Assembly (NCBI GenBank): GCA_014338405.1
Contig: JTDE01001507.1
Coordinates: 46,551 to 110,550, forward strand
Reading direction: 5' to 3'
Source of the DNA: Paragonimus skrjabini miyazakii
Taxonomy: Eukaryota > Platyhelminthes > Trematoda > Plagiorchiida > Troglotrematidae
Length of the DNA stretch: 64,000 nucleotides
A program made the translations under genes and the position numbers. Shown here piece after piece: positions 41,901 through 50,689 of this stretch. The stretch's first letter is position 1. Each line of letters opens with the position of its first letter. The notes below the pieces were generated by a model that did no database searches, had not been told where the DNA came from, and saw only the letters and a list, made by a program, of their open reading frames with translations.

Positions 41901-44900
41901 CCCAATGAATGGTCGCACGTGCGCTCTCGAACTTAGTATATGGATGAGTGTGCGCCGGCTCAGATCATAAAAGCGTTGTGTATATGTTATTACCATGCAT
42001 TCTGACGGACAGTGATTGGCATGACGTCAAATATCCAGCCAAGGATACTCTGATTGACGTTCAGAAACAAACGAACCAATTAATAGATAATCGCAAGATT
42101 GAACACCACTCATATTCGGTCACAGTAGTTGCATTCAGATAGGGTTGTTGGCCGACCCCCTTCGAAAGGAAGCACTAGATCTGAGTTTCGTTTTTATTGA
42201 AGCTCATCAGTGATGCATATATTTGTCCGAGTCGGAATTTGTACCTCGACCCTTGTGTTTGTGAGACTGATGTGTTAATTATAACACCACTTGATGTTTA
42301 GCTCACATCTGCGACAGAAACTGCATAGCCTTACCTGGCATACGCTCCACTGTCCCAACCAACTCAAGGCGGGGTTTCAAGACCCACACATATTTGTACT
42401 CAGTTACGCGCCAGTTCAAAAGTTCATATGGATCCCCAAAATTACTCAGGGCATCGTCAAAATTTCTTAAACAAGTTTCAGACTCAGTGATAGCGTTGAT
42501 GGACTTCAAGTTTAACTGTTCGAAAAAGCTTGCAATTGACAATATACAATTTCAATCACTTGGATTTTTTCAGTGACAGAAAGTCAAAGTAGGGGATACT
42601 GAAACAGGGGGTAGGTCTTGTAGCTTAGCTGATACGGTGCACACTTAGTAGGGATATGTGGTTCATTTCATCCGTATAATTCCAGTCGAACTGTAAATTT
42701 TGGTTTCAGCATTTGCTAAACCTGTCAATTACAGCGGCTTTATCATAATATTATCATGTGGAGAATCATCCGAGAAAACCTACTGAAAAACTTCGTAACT
42801 AAAAAGGAATGTATATACTGAGTGGGGTTCATTATCGTGTGAGGTAACTTGTGAGCTGAAAAGTGTTGAAGGGAAAACCTTAAATATAGTATGATTAATC
42901 CAGTAGTAAAACTCTAGCCGAACCCCAGTGCATGCTAAATTGATCAGTTATGACCAAATACCGCTGTTGTGTAACACACAGCATCGCTGATGAACAATAC
43001 CATGCGAACCAAAAAGCAAGTAAGTACTGCCATCGTCACCCAAAGAATAGACACTGATAAACGCGCGAAAGCGATGAGTAAGTTGAAAGTTTGTAGCTGA
43101 CCCCGCCGAATGTCAACAATAGTGTCGACCATGAAGCATCGAAAGAAACGCAGTAGGCAGTACAGAAGGTGGCAGACGGTTTTTCCCCATCGACAGCAAA
43201 CTAATGACACAACATCAAAAACAACGTTCCACCTGATGAAAGAAAGAAGACTATCAAAAGTATTCCACCGCTTTAGAGGACTTGAAAATAAGGTATCTCA
43301 TAGCCACTGTTTTCGCTACGCTGGGCAATAAATAGTGAGAGCTGTTGAGAGCAGGACCGTACATACGTGAGTTGAAGCTCGCGGGAATGTAGAGTGAAGC
43401 TTGGTCGTTACGGGGGTGGATATTTGGTTGGTTGCCCATAGGGGTAAGCAAAGTGATGAACCGACATGAATAGTGATAAAAGAACATAACCTGCTAGTCG
43501 GCGATGTTGAATAATGAAGAATGGGGTTCAACAGCGAAATCTGGAAGCATCGTTTTTTTGTGCCTCACAAACCAGGCGGACGATTCTAGGAGCTCATTGT
43601 CTAACTGCGACAAAAGTTGTGGTAGACCTGAAGCTCGAACGTTGTCTTTTATCACTCTCATGAGACACATACATAGTGACATCAGTCAAATGCGCACAAA
43701 AAGGGCCTTTTATGCACAGCACTTTTATGTGAGGAGAGGGACTTTGAGCTGTTCGCTACTGACAAAAAACTACACTAATTCTATAACTGGATTGCGTATG
43801 AACTTTCAACAACCGGAATAATCCTGTTGCATGGACCCCGTAGAATACAGATTTCTCTTAAAGAGGAAGTGAAAAGATAGATAAAAACGTTGGGTGTAGT
43901 TGTTATCAAAGACCCCAACTGTCCGAACAACTTGCTTGTCCTCCTGGTTAAAATATCCAAAGAGAAAAACCACTTTTACGTTGATTTGTGAAGACTCGAA
44001 GGATAACACCGAACAGTACCGTCCGGTATTGATACGTCGATGTTGCAATATACGAAACTGTTACTGTCGTCGGTTCCACAATTCAGACAATGGAGGATGA
44101 AAATTGAACCCACAGATCGTGGAAAAACCTCATTCATGGTGGACAAAAAGCAGTATAATTTCAAGCGCAGGGGATTCGGTTTATTGGGAGTACCGCTCAG
44201 ATTTTTTACCTGGCTATTTTAGTGGTAAAACGACTGGGTTATGTATCGGTAAAGGGAGATGATATCGCGGTATACAGTAACAGAGTCTGTCTTAAAACGA
44301 ATTGACAAATCTGGACGTCGGAACAATGTTGATAAGTTATATCTCGGATGGCCATCAACTGTGCTACTGGAATGCAATTTTACTTAAGAAGAAACAGACC
44401 GCTGCCGGAAAAAACAGACAAACAAAGTTGCCTTCGTTTCAAATTCCAAGTTCGTACTGAGAGTTTCTAGGTCCAGCAAGAGTACTACTGGCAGTCCGTG
44501 AAAAATTTTCATCTTGTAATGTTACTCGTTCGAAAGAACGCGAAATCCGAGTGGACCGAAGATACTCAGACAGCGTTTGCACGAGTGCAGCAACAAATAG
44601 TGCAACTTCCGAATACAAGAAAAACGTTCATTGTAGTGCAGGATGCCAGTGGCACTGGACCAGTATCAAAACAAACAGAATTATTGAATATGCCAGCACG
44701 GCAGACGTATTCAACCATTGAAAGGGTATGTTAGACAATCGTCTGGGTGCCACACAGGTGGAGGTAGAGGAATGTTGGCTCAATAGTTTCACTTACAAAC
44801 AGACTACAAGTGCCTAGAGTGAACCAATATTGCGAACCATCCAGGAAAAAGAATGAACATTGCGTCCATCGGGCAACCTGATCATTACTTACAAGCAAAA

Positions 44901-47900
44901 GTGGTTGAGCGTTTACATATGATAATTCGATCGCGCCTAATGCGAGGTAAGTGGCGCAGTGTTAAACACGGTTGCCTCATGAACAGCGTGGCCGGAGTCC
45001 TGGTCCCGGCAGTGGCGAGGATATGCACTACTGACGAGCTCTAATGAGAGTGAAACTCGAGTCTAGTGTTTCTGCTGTGCGAAAGGGGCCGACTGGAAAG
45101 TCTATGGATATGCGACAGCTGTGATCTATTGTGGGTGATGTTCAAATTGAAATTAACCAAATCCCCGACTACTCATCAACGAACATTGCGCCGACAAAAA
45201 TATGATGTTAGGCTTAGTCATGTGTTTGAGGCAAGCAATTGTGTCATTAAATTCGACTCTCAATGACGAGCTTCCAAAAGCAACTTTTGGAGTTAGCAAC
45301 CTGATACTGCAACAAGACACTCAACCACTAGTGTTTACAACGTCAAGACAAGATCCTCCGGAAGGTGATGGACGCTTTGACAAAGGAAACAAAGAGCCCA
45401 TCAAATTATAAGAAAAACTGAAAATAGCCTCCTCTCAATAGCACACAATTGGTGTAAACATGTCTTAAACGCTAACAATGTTAAATGACGACGACAGCTC
45501 CCATGTGGAGGATACTTCAAGACAGACAACAAGGATATTGGATTCTTCACAATGGGATTGAGTAGAAAATTGATTTCAGCAAGAAAGATGTGATCATTTG
45601 CGAACGGCGTTCACCTTGTGACAATTTCACTAGTTCCGACTAGTTAATTCTGAAGTGTATATGTTGCTGTATGATCGTCTCCCAATCTATAAAGCTATGA
45701 TACAAGTGAGAATTCGTTCACAAAGTTGAGATTGCGAGGCAGATGGACTAGCTGTCTGATAAGAAAAACCCATAACGTTCTTGTTATTATGTTACTTTTT
45801 CAGGATAAGTCAATGTTAGTTCCACATCTGACTGTTGTGAAAAACACATCACAATACGAAAAGCAGCAGCTAGCAAGTATGGGCGGTACACACAATTGAC
45901 GTCAATTGAATGTCACTATTCGAACTTGGTTATCTTAACATCCTTATTCTAATGTTTTTCATTTGTTTATTCACTCAGTTCTCTGTAGTGCATACATCAT
46001 GACAATAAAAGATAGCAATCGGATTGCCCGCTGTACTTATTCCAAATTATGAACAAATCTTGCATCTACTCAGAATATTCACCTACACTACGTCTACGCG
46101 ACAAGTGTTGATCAAGTTAGACGTTTTCTGTTATTCACTCTGAAATCGACACACCACGGCAGCCAGTTTTATCGTGTTTGAATTCATCAAGTAGAAGCAT
46201 GAAGGGAATTCGAAACAAACAAACTTGGTGTTACAAACCAACAAGCTTTCTTCCAACGGGAGTAATTCACTCCTCTTGAGAAGAGCGATTAAATGCCCAC
46301 GTACCGTAGAAAGGCGACCGAGTTTTACCCGTTAGAGTTAAATTTAATCACTGGTATTAGAGTTCTATGATCCAACCGGAAGTAGACTATTGTCACAATG
46401 GGTAATGATAACGTCATATAAACACATGTTCCAGTAACGCATTCTACTTCCCCGCTTTATCCGACCTAGTGAAGCCAACAACAGGCGTAGATGATTAGCG
46501 AGTGAAACCCAGGTCATCATGTAATTCATGAAGAAAAATGTGATCACAAAACCGAACTTTCGGCCCTTGCATGAAGATATGGTTACTACGTGGATAGTCG
46601 TGTGGGTAATTGGTCCATCCATTTTCAAAGCAGAACTTTGGCAAAAGGGTTCAAGAAAAATTGTCAAGTAGTACACAAAATCAACGATAATGTCCAACAA
46701 CAAAGCGTAACAAGTCGTGTGAATAGTTTATAGAAATGCAGAATTTATCTCTATTCCGTCCTATCTTCTATTTTGTTGTAACGAGGAATTTGTGTGCTTG
46801 TTAGCTGGGAATGTAAATCGTCCAGAAGTTAGTGATCATAACGAACTGTCACCATCCGAGTTGACTTCAGATTTTCCGTAGTTGTTTTTGTTAACACTGT
46901 TGTTGGTAACTGTACGGATCGTGACCACTTATGCTTACTTTCATATCACTGGATTTAAACACAAACTTAGAGATCAGACAACCACAGCTGATCCGGACAA
47001 GGCAAAATGATTACAAGGTTCAATGGAAGCATAAGAGTAAACGAATATGGTCAAGCACAAGTAAATAGTAAATTATGAGACAAAAAAGCATTGAAATACA
47101 ATACTAGCAATATGCTCATTGGAAAAGAGGACTGTCTCATTGGTCAGAACAAAAGGCCTGAGAAAAAAAGCCTGACCCCAGTGAGCTGGTCTCATCAAAA
47201 TCAAGGATTACACTAGCATATTATAATGAATAACATTTCTTTCTTAGTATTATGTACAGTACTGAGGTAGGTTAATGAATTAGTGTGCTCTATTGAAATG
47301 TTTCATGAATACAGAAAATAAAAATAACCTATTGTTTTACCATTTTCCACCATATTATACGGTTTACATACTTTGATGCTGACATGTTTTGGTTGTATAC
47401 CGTTTGTTATTGAAAAAACCAGACGATTCCATTACGGCCAACCTTAATAAACATTCCTATTAGACGAATCAATTAGCTATCCAGATAAAAACGGGTGATA
47501 ATCCAACAATAAAATCTACTTTAGACTTCACCACGTCCATAGTTGGAGGGGGACATTCGGCAGAAACCTATTTCGTAAGGCAGTGATGGATCAAAGCAAG
47601 TTTCTCTGACTCTACACAACATCAACGCAAAACCACCCTCAGGCAGACTCTGTTTCTCCAATCAACCTATTGTCTGGCAGTGATAACAACATTGTACTCG
47701 CAATTCCTTGTGAATGTTAAAGCGTCATAATGCTAAGCGCTTCACATGTTGGACAGTTAGGCGCGAGATATTAATCAAGATCCATAAAAAAAACCGAAAA
47801 CCCCCGGATATACGAGAATAGGGAACTATTTGTCTCGAAGCAGAACATGACAAATCACATGCTTAAGCATAATTTTAAAAAATTAAAATTTATCGAGCAA

Positions 47901-48196
47901 AATACTGTGTACTGTACGCACAAATATCACACATGTCAATCACAGTAGACATAAAGAGAATTTTCTACATCTCGGTTCAAAATAAGAGCACACCCAAGCA
48001 ACCTTGTCAATCGCTTTTCACTTCGTAGAAAGTCGCTGCCGATCCAATAACATCACGATTGACAGACGTGAAAGGATACACCGGTTCGCATAAAGAACGA
48101 TTCGATGCAGAGACTGGCAAAGGACGTGGGAAAGAGGGTCGAGCAGACAAACCACCCGCTTTCACGACATCTGGACTATCGACCCCGAGAAAATAA
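2786..48196 (+). CDS. TPPP: TPPP (p25-alpha family) gene, three coding exons, complete CDS
   Basis: Tubulin polymerization-promoting proteins bind and bundle microtubules in the cytoplasm. Three exons join without frame conflict: exon 1 ends two bases into an Arg codon that exon 2 completes, and exon 2 and exon 3 meet at phase 0. The spliced product is 167 residues: the p25-alpha core in residues 1-112, then the conserved C-terminal block with LTDVKGYTGSHKERFD (123-138) and the family glycine motif GKGRGKEGR (142-150, pattern GxGxGxxGR). This is the usual size for a short-form TPPP without a long disordered N-terminus. Coding exons total 504 bases including stop, spread over 45.4 kb. Seen: all three exons, splice sites and motifs. 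Known: the family role in microtubule bundling. Inferred: the product is functional, because no stop or frameshift interrupts it. Confidence 0.93.
2974..5119. other. Intronic DNA, nothing recognised
   Basis: First 2.1 kb of TPPP intron 1. Open frames are all under 80 codons and none is recognisable. No tandem repeat was noted. Confidence 0.5.
5120..5960 (-). mobile_element. Penelope-like retroelement, 3' part with RT-EN linker and GIY-YIG endonuclease, degenerate
   Basis: The intact part is a frame of 186 codons from 5680 down to 5120. Residues 61-95 of this frame hold the Penelope-type GIY-YIG endonuclease: YEYRCECGASYIG, then QLRTR and HIPKW. The likely catalytic Glu is in RYAEAV (about residue 151), preceded by HILMTQHQCDP, a segment typical of these elements. 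C69, C71 and downstream His fit the zinc-binding CxC...H pattern known for metazoan Penelope endonucleases. Upstream, in shifted frames up to about 5960, the linker is readable as SVHRKSTWTSQYLHFESF, SLIHILFYRARCISTED and NGYPKLF, all characteristic of the end of the RT domain. The RT core itself was not found, so the copy is 5'-truncated as well as frameshifted. It lies antisense in TPPP intron 1. Confidence 0.88.
6423..6585 (-). mobile_element. tRNA-like SINE copy, head-truncated (left arm of a hairpin)
   Basis: Reverse complement of the SINE family also found at 6590-6800 and 44945-45180. It retains the B-box region (read on the minus strand as GGTTCTAGTCCCGG) and the body down to the GGCCGACTGG and GTTGTGGGTGATGTTCAA segments. 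It lacks the A-box head. Together with the next copy it forms an imperfect palindrome with arms of about 155 bases and a loop of roughly 56 bases. Confidence 0.75.
6590..6800 (+). mobile_element. tRNA-like SINE copy (right arm of a hairpin)
   Basis: Carries a Pol III-like internal promoter: a degenerate A box (TGGCGTATTGG, 6596-6606) and a good B box (GGTTCTAGTCC, 6640-6650), followed by CCCGGCAGTGGC and a body that ends near ATTAACC...CTACTCATCA. The same head-plus-body arrangement recurs at 44945-45180, which shows it is an interspersed unit of about 210-240 bases. The tRNA of origin is not identified. No full-length copy with an intact A-rich or simple-repeat tail was seen. Confidence 0.75.
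6801..12059. other. Intronic DNA, nothing recognised
   Basis: 5.3 kb of TPPP intron 1. The segment around 8150-8760 is more GC-rich than its surroundings with scattered short open frames, and may be an old element, but no motif identifies it. The longest open frame (121 codons, minus strand, 10628 to 10263) is within chance expectation and matches nothing recognised. Confidence 0.5.
12060..14576 (-). repeat. Inverted repeat arm A, about 2.5 kb unclassified element or duplicated gene fragment
   Basis: Similar on the opposite strand to arm B at 21720-23930. Read on the minus strand it begins ATATAT..ATAAGACGAGAA next to the gap and ends near 12060. Matching landmarks in both arms include CACTTAAAAATGTCTGTATTATCG, here 12379 down to 12356, and ATGGAATTCGAGC about 12175. 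It holds a 94-codon frame (13679 to 13395) conserved in arm B, and an 88-codon frame (12631 to 12365) that matches the second conserved frame of arm B after a two-base shift. Compared with arm B it has about 350 extra bases near its start (about 14160-14510). No transposase, integrase or RT motif was recognised. Confidence 0.75.
13395..13679 (-). pseudogene. Conserved 94-codon frame in repeat arm A, unknown protein
   Basis: Begins MVFPYTWTSSPFVSSTET and ends ISFGGSV then TAA. About 75 of 94 residues agree with the arm B copy. Of the base differences between the two copies, close to half are silent third-position changes, which suggests the frame was translated for some time after or before the duplication. 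The family is not recognised. A possible acceptor (GATTTGATAG|GTTC) lies just upstream and a possible donor (TCC|GTATAA) at the end, so this may be an internal exon rather than a whole gene. Confidence 0.4.
14577..14676. other. Assembly gap, 100 N
   Basis: Exactly 100 unknown bases, a conventional placeholder size, so the real distance is not known. It abuts the end of repeat arm A at an ATATAT run, which probably caused the break. Confidence 0.99.
14677..21699. other. Spacer between the inverted repeat arms, nothing recognised
   Basis: 7.0 kb of AT-rich intronic DNA. All open frames are under 70 codons. No retroelement motif, RNA gene or tandem array was found. Confidence 0.5.
21700..21718. 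repeat. (CA)9 microsatellite at the border of repeat arm B
   Basis: A short dinucleotide run immediately followed by GTATATAT, where similarity to arm A begins. Arm A also ends in ATATAT, so both copies meet dinucleotide repeats at this edge. Confidence 0.9.
22263..22547 (+). pseudogene. Conserved 94-codon frame in repeat arm B, unknown protein
   Basis: Counterpart of the frame at 13679-13395, same length and same stop. Shared blocks include MVFPYTWTSSPFVSSTETA, RPAELD, HIGKPDILH, HCHMTS and TTYAGF. A GTGAGG...GACAG interval of about 37 bases sits just upstream in both copies and would be a plausible very short trematode intron. The composition (Thr/Ser, scattered Cys/His, no charged clusters) looks like an extracellular domain, but this is only an impression. 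Confidence 0.4.
23248..23496 (+). pseudogene. Second conserved frame of repeat arm B, unknown protein
   Basis: The segment around SLLASFQACSQHSSELIAETCSGSS..TLRSYLTPVSHKP matches a frame of arm A (12631-12365). A two-base difference near 23330 puts the start of the two copies in different frames, so at least one is broken. No family was recognised. Confidence 0.35.
23931..39389. other. Intronic DNA, nothing recognised
   Basis: 15.5 kb. Open frames of about 100 codons occur on the minus strand at 24963-24652, 34910-34602 and 36363-36052, at the frequency expected by chance for this length and composition. None has a recognisable motif or supporting splice sites. No tandem repeats or RNA genes were noted. 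Confidence 0.45.
39390..39690 (+). mobile_element. Non-LTR (LINE) 3' end, decayed
   Basis: Two frames in succession carry the C-terminal end of a flatworm LINE polyprotein. The frame ending at 39512 reads SRHVLFADSKAGNGR; the frame starting at 39509 reads MTWVWVMKAFTLKLALVEHF, RLPSWVPKDREHLVTEI and then F.NWCNF. The family pattern here is P-R-R-A-L-F-A-D-S-G..W, M-T-W..G-M-K, R-L-P-G-W-G-P-R-D and a final W..C block, and the order and spacing agree. A frameshift separates the halves and the tryptophans are partly lost. It is in the same sense as TPPP, about 230 bases before exon 2. Whether it belongs to the RTE or CR1 group cannot be settled from this part. Confidence 0.7.
39916..40063 (+). 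CDS. TPPP: TPPP coding exon 2 (second half of the p25-alpha domain)
   Basis: This 148-base exon completes Arg63 and encodes residues 64-112. It starts with YVDFQEFVAFVEGRL, the counterpart of the family's I-x-F-x-E-F-x-x-x-L helix, and ends in an alanine-rich stretch (SEAAAELKSKIAQNAPAAHG). The acceptor is CTCCGTTACAG|G and the donor is ACT|GTAAGTG, both strong. The incoming phase (one base completing CGG) fits exon 1 exactly, and the outgoing phase 0 fits exon 3. A decayed LINE 3' end lies about 230 bases upstream in the intron. Confidence is high because the domain continues seamlessly across both junctions. Confidence 0.92.
42145..42300 (-). mobile_element. SINE copy, divergent, same family as 6590-6800
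   Basis: Reading the minus strand, the body from TGTTAATTATAACAC through the B-box side to AGCACTAGATC..GGCCGAC matches the other copies in order. Diagnostic shared strings on the plus strand are AAGCACTAGA, GAGTTTCG and CTCATCAGT. It is more diverged than the copies at 6.6 kb and 45 kb. Confidence 0.6.
42335..42542 (-). other. Candidate unrecognised exon or element fragment in TPPP intron 2
   Basis: An open stretch of about 69 codons on the minus strand, rich in ordinary protein-like composition (ASFFEQLNLKSINAI, WRVTEYKYVWVLKPRLELVG), ends at a good splice donor (GCCAG|GTAAGG, GT at 42334-42333). No partner exon was found and no family was recognised. It could be a nested gene, part of a mobile element or chance. 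Confidence 0.2.
43885..44850 (+). mobile_element. Ty3/gypsy retrotransposon relict: reverse transcriptase and RNase H, many stops
   Basis: In shifting frames the order of a Ty3/gypsy pol gene can be read: LLVLLVKISKEKNHFYVDL (RT start, near 43930-43990), KIEPTDRGKTSFMVDKKQYNFKR..GFGLLGVP (44097-44200), a degraded catalytic motif KGDDIAVYS (about 44250-44276, where Y-x-D-D is expected), EFLGPAR.. with KNFHLVMLLVRKNAKSEWTEDTQTAF (RT end, 44460-44585), then FIVVQDASG and TYSTIER (RNase H start, to about 44728) and TDYKCLE. At least four frameshifts and several stops make it inactive. No gag, integrase or LTRs were identified; DNA around 43100-43880 might belong to it but shows no clear motif. 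A SINE copy follows at once. Confidence 0.82.
44945..45180 (+). mobile_element. tRNA-like SINE copy
   Basis: Best-defined copy of the family: an A-box-like TGGCGCAGTG near 44952, a B-box-like segment (GGAGTCCTGGTCCC, 44994-45007), GGCAGTGGCGAGGATATGCACTACTGAC, then the body through GGGGCCGACTGGAAAGTC to ATTAACC..CTACTCATCAA. It lies just beyond the Ty3/gypsy RNase H remains, so it may have inserted into or next to that element. No clear target-site duplication could be picked out by eye. Confidence 0.75.
48029..48196 (+). CDS. TPPP: TPPP coding exon 3 (C-terminal block and stop)
   Basis: Encodes residues 113-167 and a TAA stop at 48194-48196. It carries the most diagnostic part of the family: LTDVKGYTGSHKERFD followed by GKGRGKEGR, the GxGxGxxGR motif. 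The tail (DKPPAFTTSGLSTPRK) is basic and Pro/Thr/Ser-rich and differs from the vertebrate ending, which usually has a GYV.AYK.. block. The acceptor is CTTTTCACTTCGTAG|AAA. No exact AATAAA is present in the 400 bases after the stop; the variants TATAAA (about 48212) and CATAAA (about 48413) are, so the 3' end is not assigned. Confidence 0.94.
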   Translation, partial: KVAADPITSRLTDVKGYTGSHKERFDAETGKGRGKEGRADKPPAFTTSGLSTPRK

Positions 48197-49919
48197 CTAA
48201 CGTCACAACCATATAAATTTGTTGACCAAACAGGTTTTTCTCACGGTAAAACCATTTATAGCCCCATCTTTCATTTCATATGTATAATGTTACATCAAAC
48301 AAATGGTATGACAGTATTTTGTCCATGACTTTTTCTTTCAATAGTTGACCATTTCTCTTTACACATTTATTTTTATTCTTGTTGTCAATCTGAGCCGTAT
48401 TGTTACAATGAAACATAAATACTTACATTTCTCTTATATAGATTATAATTATCTGTTAACACTTTTGCATTCCTTTTCCAAAAAGAGATTCGACAGAAGT
48501 ATACACTCATTCACTACGAAGTTGTACGGCCAATCTATCTCCTAATAGCATCATCCGTATTACCATATCATTAACAAATATCTTGTGCTATAAATAAGTG
48601 ATATCTGTTGAGAAACAGCGATTTAAAGTTTGTTCAAAAAACCATTGCGAAAGCCTAGTTGTTAACAGAAATATTTTAAAAAAGAAGAAAATTAACGGAA
48701 CCATAATCACCTTGATTATCGCGATTCGAAAGACTGTTGTATTTTCGGACTCAAACAGTTCAACGCTTATGCTCCAACAGCTGCCAATTCCGGCGTCGAT
48801 TATTAAAGTTTGCTTTGATAATAAGCTCCACACAAGTTTTGAGTTAAGGTAGATTAATCCGAAACTTAAATTCACTGGAGAAATATCAACACTCTCGTCG
48901 CATAGGCATACGAATCGGAGTGTCGTACTGTTTGCATATATCTTCTTGATAAATAGTCCAAAGGGCGCGGTAACTGACTGATAACGAAGCTCAATCACCA
49001 GCCGTGCTGTAGCTGGCTCCATTCAGCTTTTCTTGGCTGATTCTATTAAGGTTTGAGAAGTCAGATCTTATGACATTGCATGTTATGCACCGTACAAGCC
49101 AGGACATTTTCATAGTATTCCCGTCCATTACTTACTCGTCAACAGCTTCTAGACGTTCGAAGTGGCTGATAGGCGATTGTATGAAGGGTTTTCGGGAAGT
49201 GTGCTGAAATGATTTGTTCACTTCTGGAATATTGTGTGGGTAGGGTCGTACGAATCCTTCTGTAGCGGCGACCGAAAAAAAGGAACTTTGACTTGTGTAA
49301 ACGACATTCACGGCTATGGTTTTCTGGATGCCATCCGTAACAAATTTATCCACGATAACTTGGTCAGAAATTTCGATAACCAAATAGAGACAAGTGGCAC
49401 ACGTCGCTCACATGAACACCTCACGTGTATGAGGGGGTAACACAATTGATACACGATTTGGAATTACCTCGTGAGTACGAACTGACACAGGTCATTACCC
49501 ACAGTGTCAGTTTAAACTGGCCGCAAGTAACCTACTATCTCATCTGGCACACTCGTCAGCAAACCAATTAATGCCAACAAGACGCAGCTTAAGGGGAACC
49601 TCATCAGCATTTCCCATACAGGCGTCTTCAGCACCTCAGTGATAGTTAAGTAAATGAGAAGGAGACAGTGTATACCCATTCAGCAAACAGAATGAGTTCG
49701 TGAACTGCCCTGGATGTTCATTACTTCTAGTAATGTTCTCCAAAGGGGTTTGACCTGCCAGCTTCTTGCCTATTTTTATTAAACGCGACATTCTTGGAGG
49801 AATCCAACGAGCTTGATGCTGAGTAACTTAGTTGCACAAGGCTGACCGATAGGAAGTATACTAAAGACAGTCTTGCTTCGCCCCTCTGCCGGTCATGCAT
49901 ATCGTGTTAAACAAAATGA
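48197..49919. other. Intergenic DNA downstream of TPPP, nothing firmly recognised
   Basis: Contains the TPPP 3' untranslated region, end not defined. A minus-strand frame of 144 codons (49022-48588) and an adjacent one (49383-49132) look protein-like in part, but neither matches a known family, and their second halves are low-complexity Phe/Ile runs. They are not called as genes. Confidence 0.4.
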
Positions 49920-50640
49920 CTGACAGGGCTTGTTTGTGTGCAATGTGCTGCTTCAAGACTGGGGTATTCCATTTACATGCTGTTTACCGTGGCAATCGGT
50001 ACTTGACGATGAACAATTTCACATATTTGGGTCAGCTTATCACATTGCCGCTGAAATATCAACTGGGACAGTAAACCCGCGAGTTGCTTCTGTCAGCCCA
50101 AGCCATCTGTGCTGAGAAAAAGACGTCTGATCCCCTCTGAAAGGTGGAGTATATGCTTGTGAGTTCTGTTTTGTTGTGGTTCAGAAACGTGGCCTGTTTG
50201 CAACGACGATGTCAACAGACTTGCTGCGTTTGGCCATCGTCGTTTGTCAATTAGCACACATCAAGTGGAATGAACGGTGGAGCAATACGGCTGTTTGCCA
50301 GCGACTATATCAGAACGCTAAGAATTCGCGCTCAATTGGTCATCCAACCATGTTGCACAGCCCGTGATGTTTGGATCGCCTGCGCCGCATGCCAACTGAG
50401 CGTTTTCTGGACCGGGCGCTACCTACTGAATGCATCGCCAGTTCGTTAGAAAAGCGAGTTGATCAACAACGACGTGGTCGCGTAATATAAAGATGCCGAC
50501 TGTTCCGTCAAGTGAAGTGAGTAGGTGCGTCTGTCCGCCTGGGATCCTAGTGATCACTCAAATCAATGGTTAGGAATGCCATCGAGTGTGACATTCTGTA
50601 GCGAAAAGGCGTCCAATAAAGCACAATCTTTATTGTCCAA
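49920..50640 (+). mobile_element. Non-LTR (LINE) 3' end, decayed, second copy
   Basis: The order of the C-terminal LINE region is readable over 0.7 kb with shifting frames: NVLLQDWG (about 49940), then LDDEQFHIFGSA..AAEISTGTVNPRVASVSPSHLC (49998-50112, family pattern F-x-Y-L-G-S then E-I-x-x-R-I-x-K-A-R-x-A-F-x-N-L-R-H-L-W), AHIKWNERWSNTAVCQR (50256-50306), RLRRMPTERFLDRAL (50379-50424, family L-R-W-L-G-H-V-L-R-M-P..R-L-P-R-A-L-F) and, in another frame, SAWDPSDHSNQWLGM (about 50538-50582). Stops at 50113 and elsewhere show it is dead. It lies between the convergent 3' ends of TPPP and the SLC38A10-like gene. Confidence 0.8.
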
Positions 50641-50689
50641 CTCGCTAGTTACCATGCCACACGAGCGCTCGCGATTTTGAATCACAATT

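Larger units (their letters stand above)
40064..48028 (+). other. TPPP: TPPP intron 2, about 8.0 kb, with a Ty3/gypsy relict and SINE copies
   Basis: Bounded by GTAAGTG at 40064 and CTTCGTAG at 48028. Phase 0 at both ends. It contains the elements described below; the remaining stretches (40064-42140, 42560-43880, 45181-48028) show only short, unrecognised open frames. The longest, 112 codons on the minus strand at 46703-46365, was not identified. Confidence 0.88.

Noticed and set aside
46365..46703. 112-codon minus-strand open frame in TPPP intron 2
   Set aside because: Considered as a piece of the nearby Ty3/gypsy element, but it is on the opposite strand and no integrase or other motif is visible.
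48588..49383. Two adjacent minus-strand open frames (144 and 83 codons)
   Set aside because: No family recognised, the larger one ends in low-complexity Phe/Ile runs, and no splice pair links them. Frames of this length are expected by chance in 64 kb of this composition.
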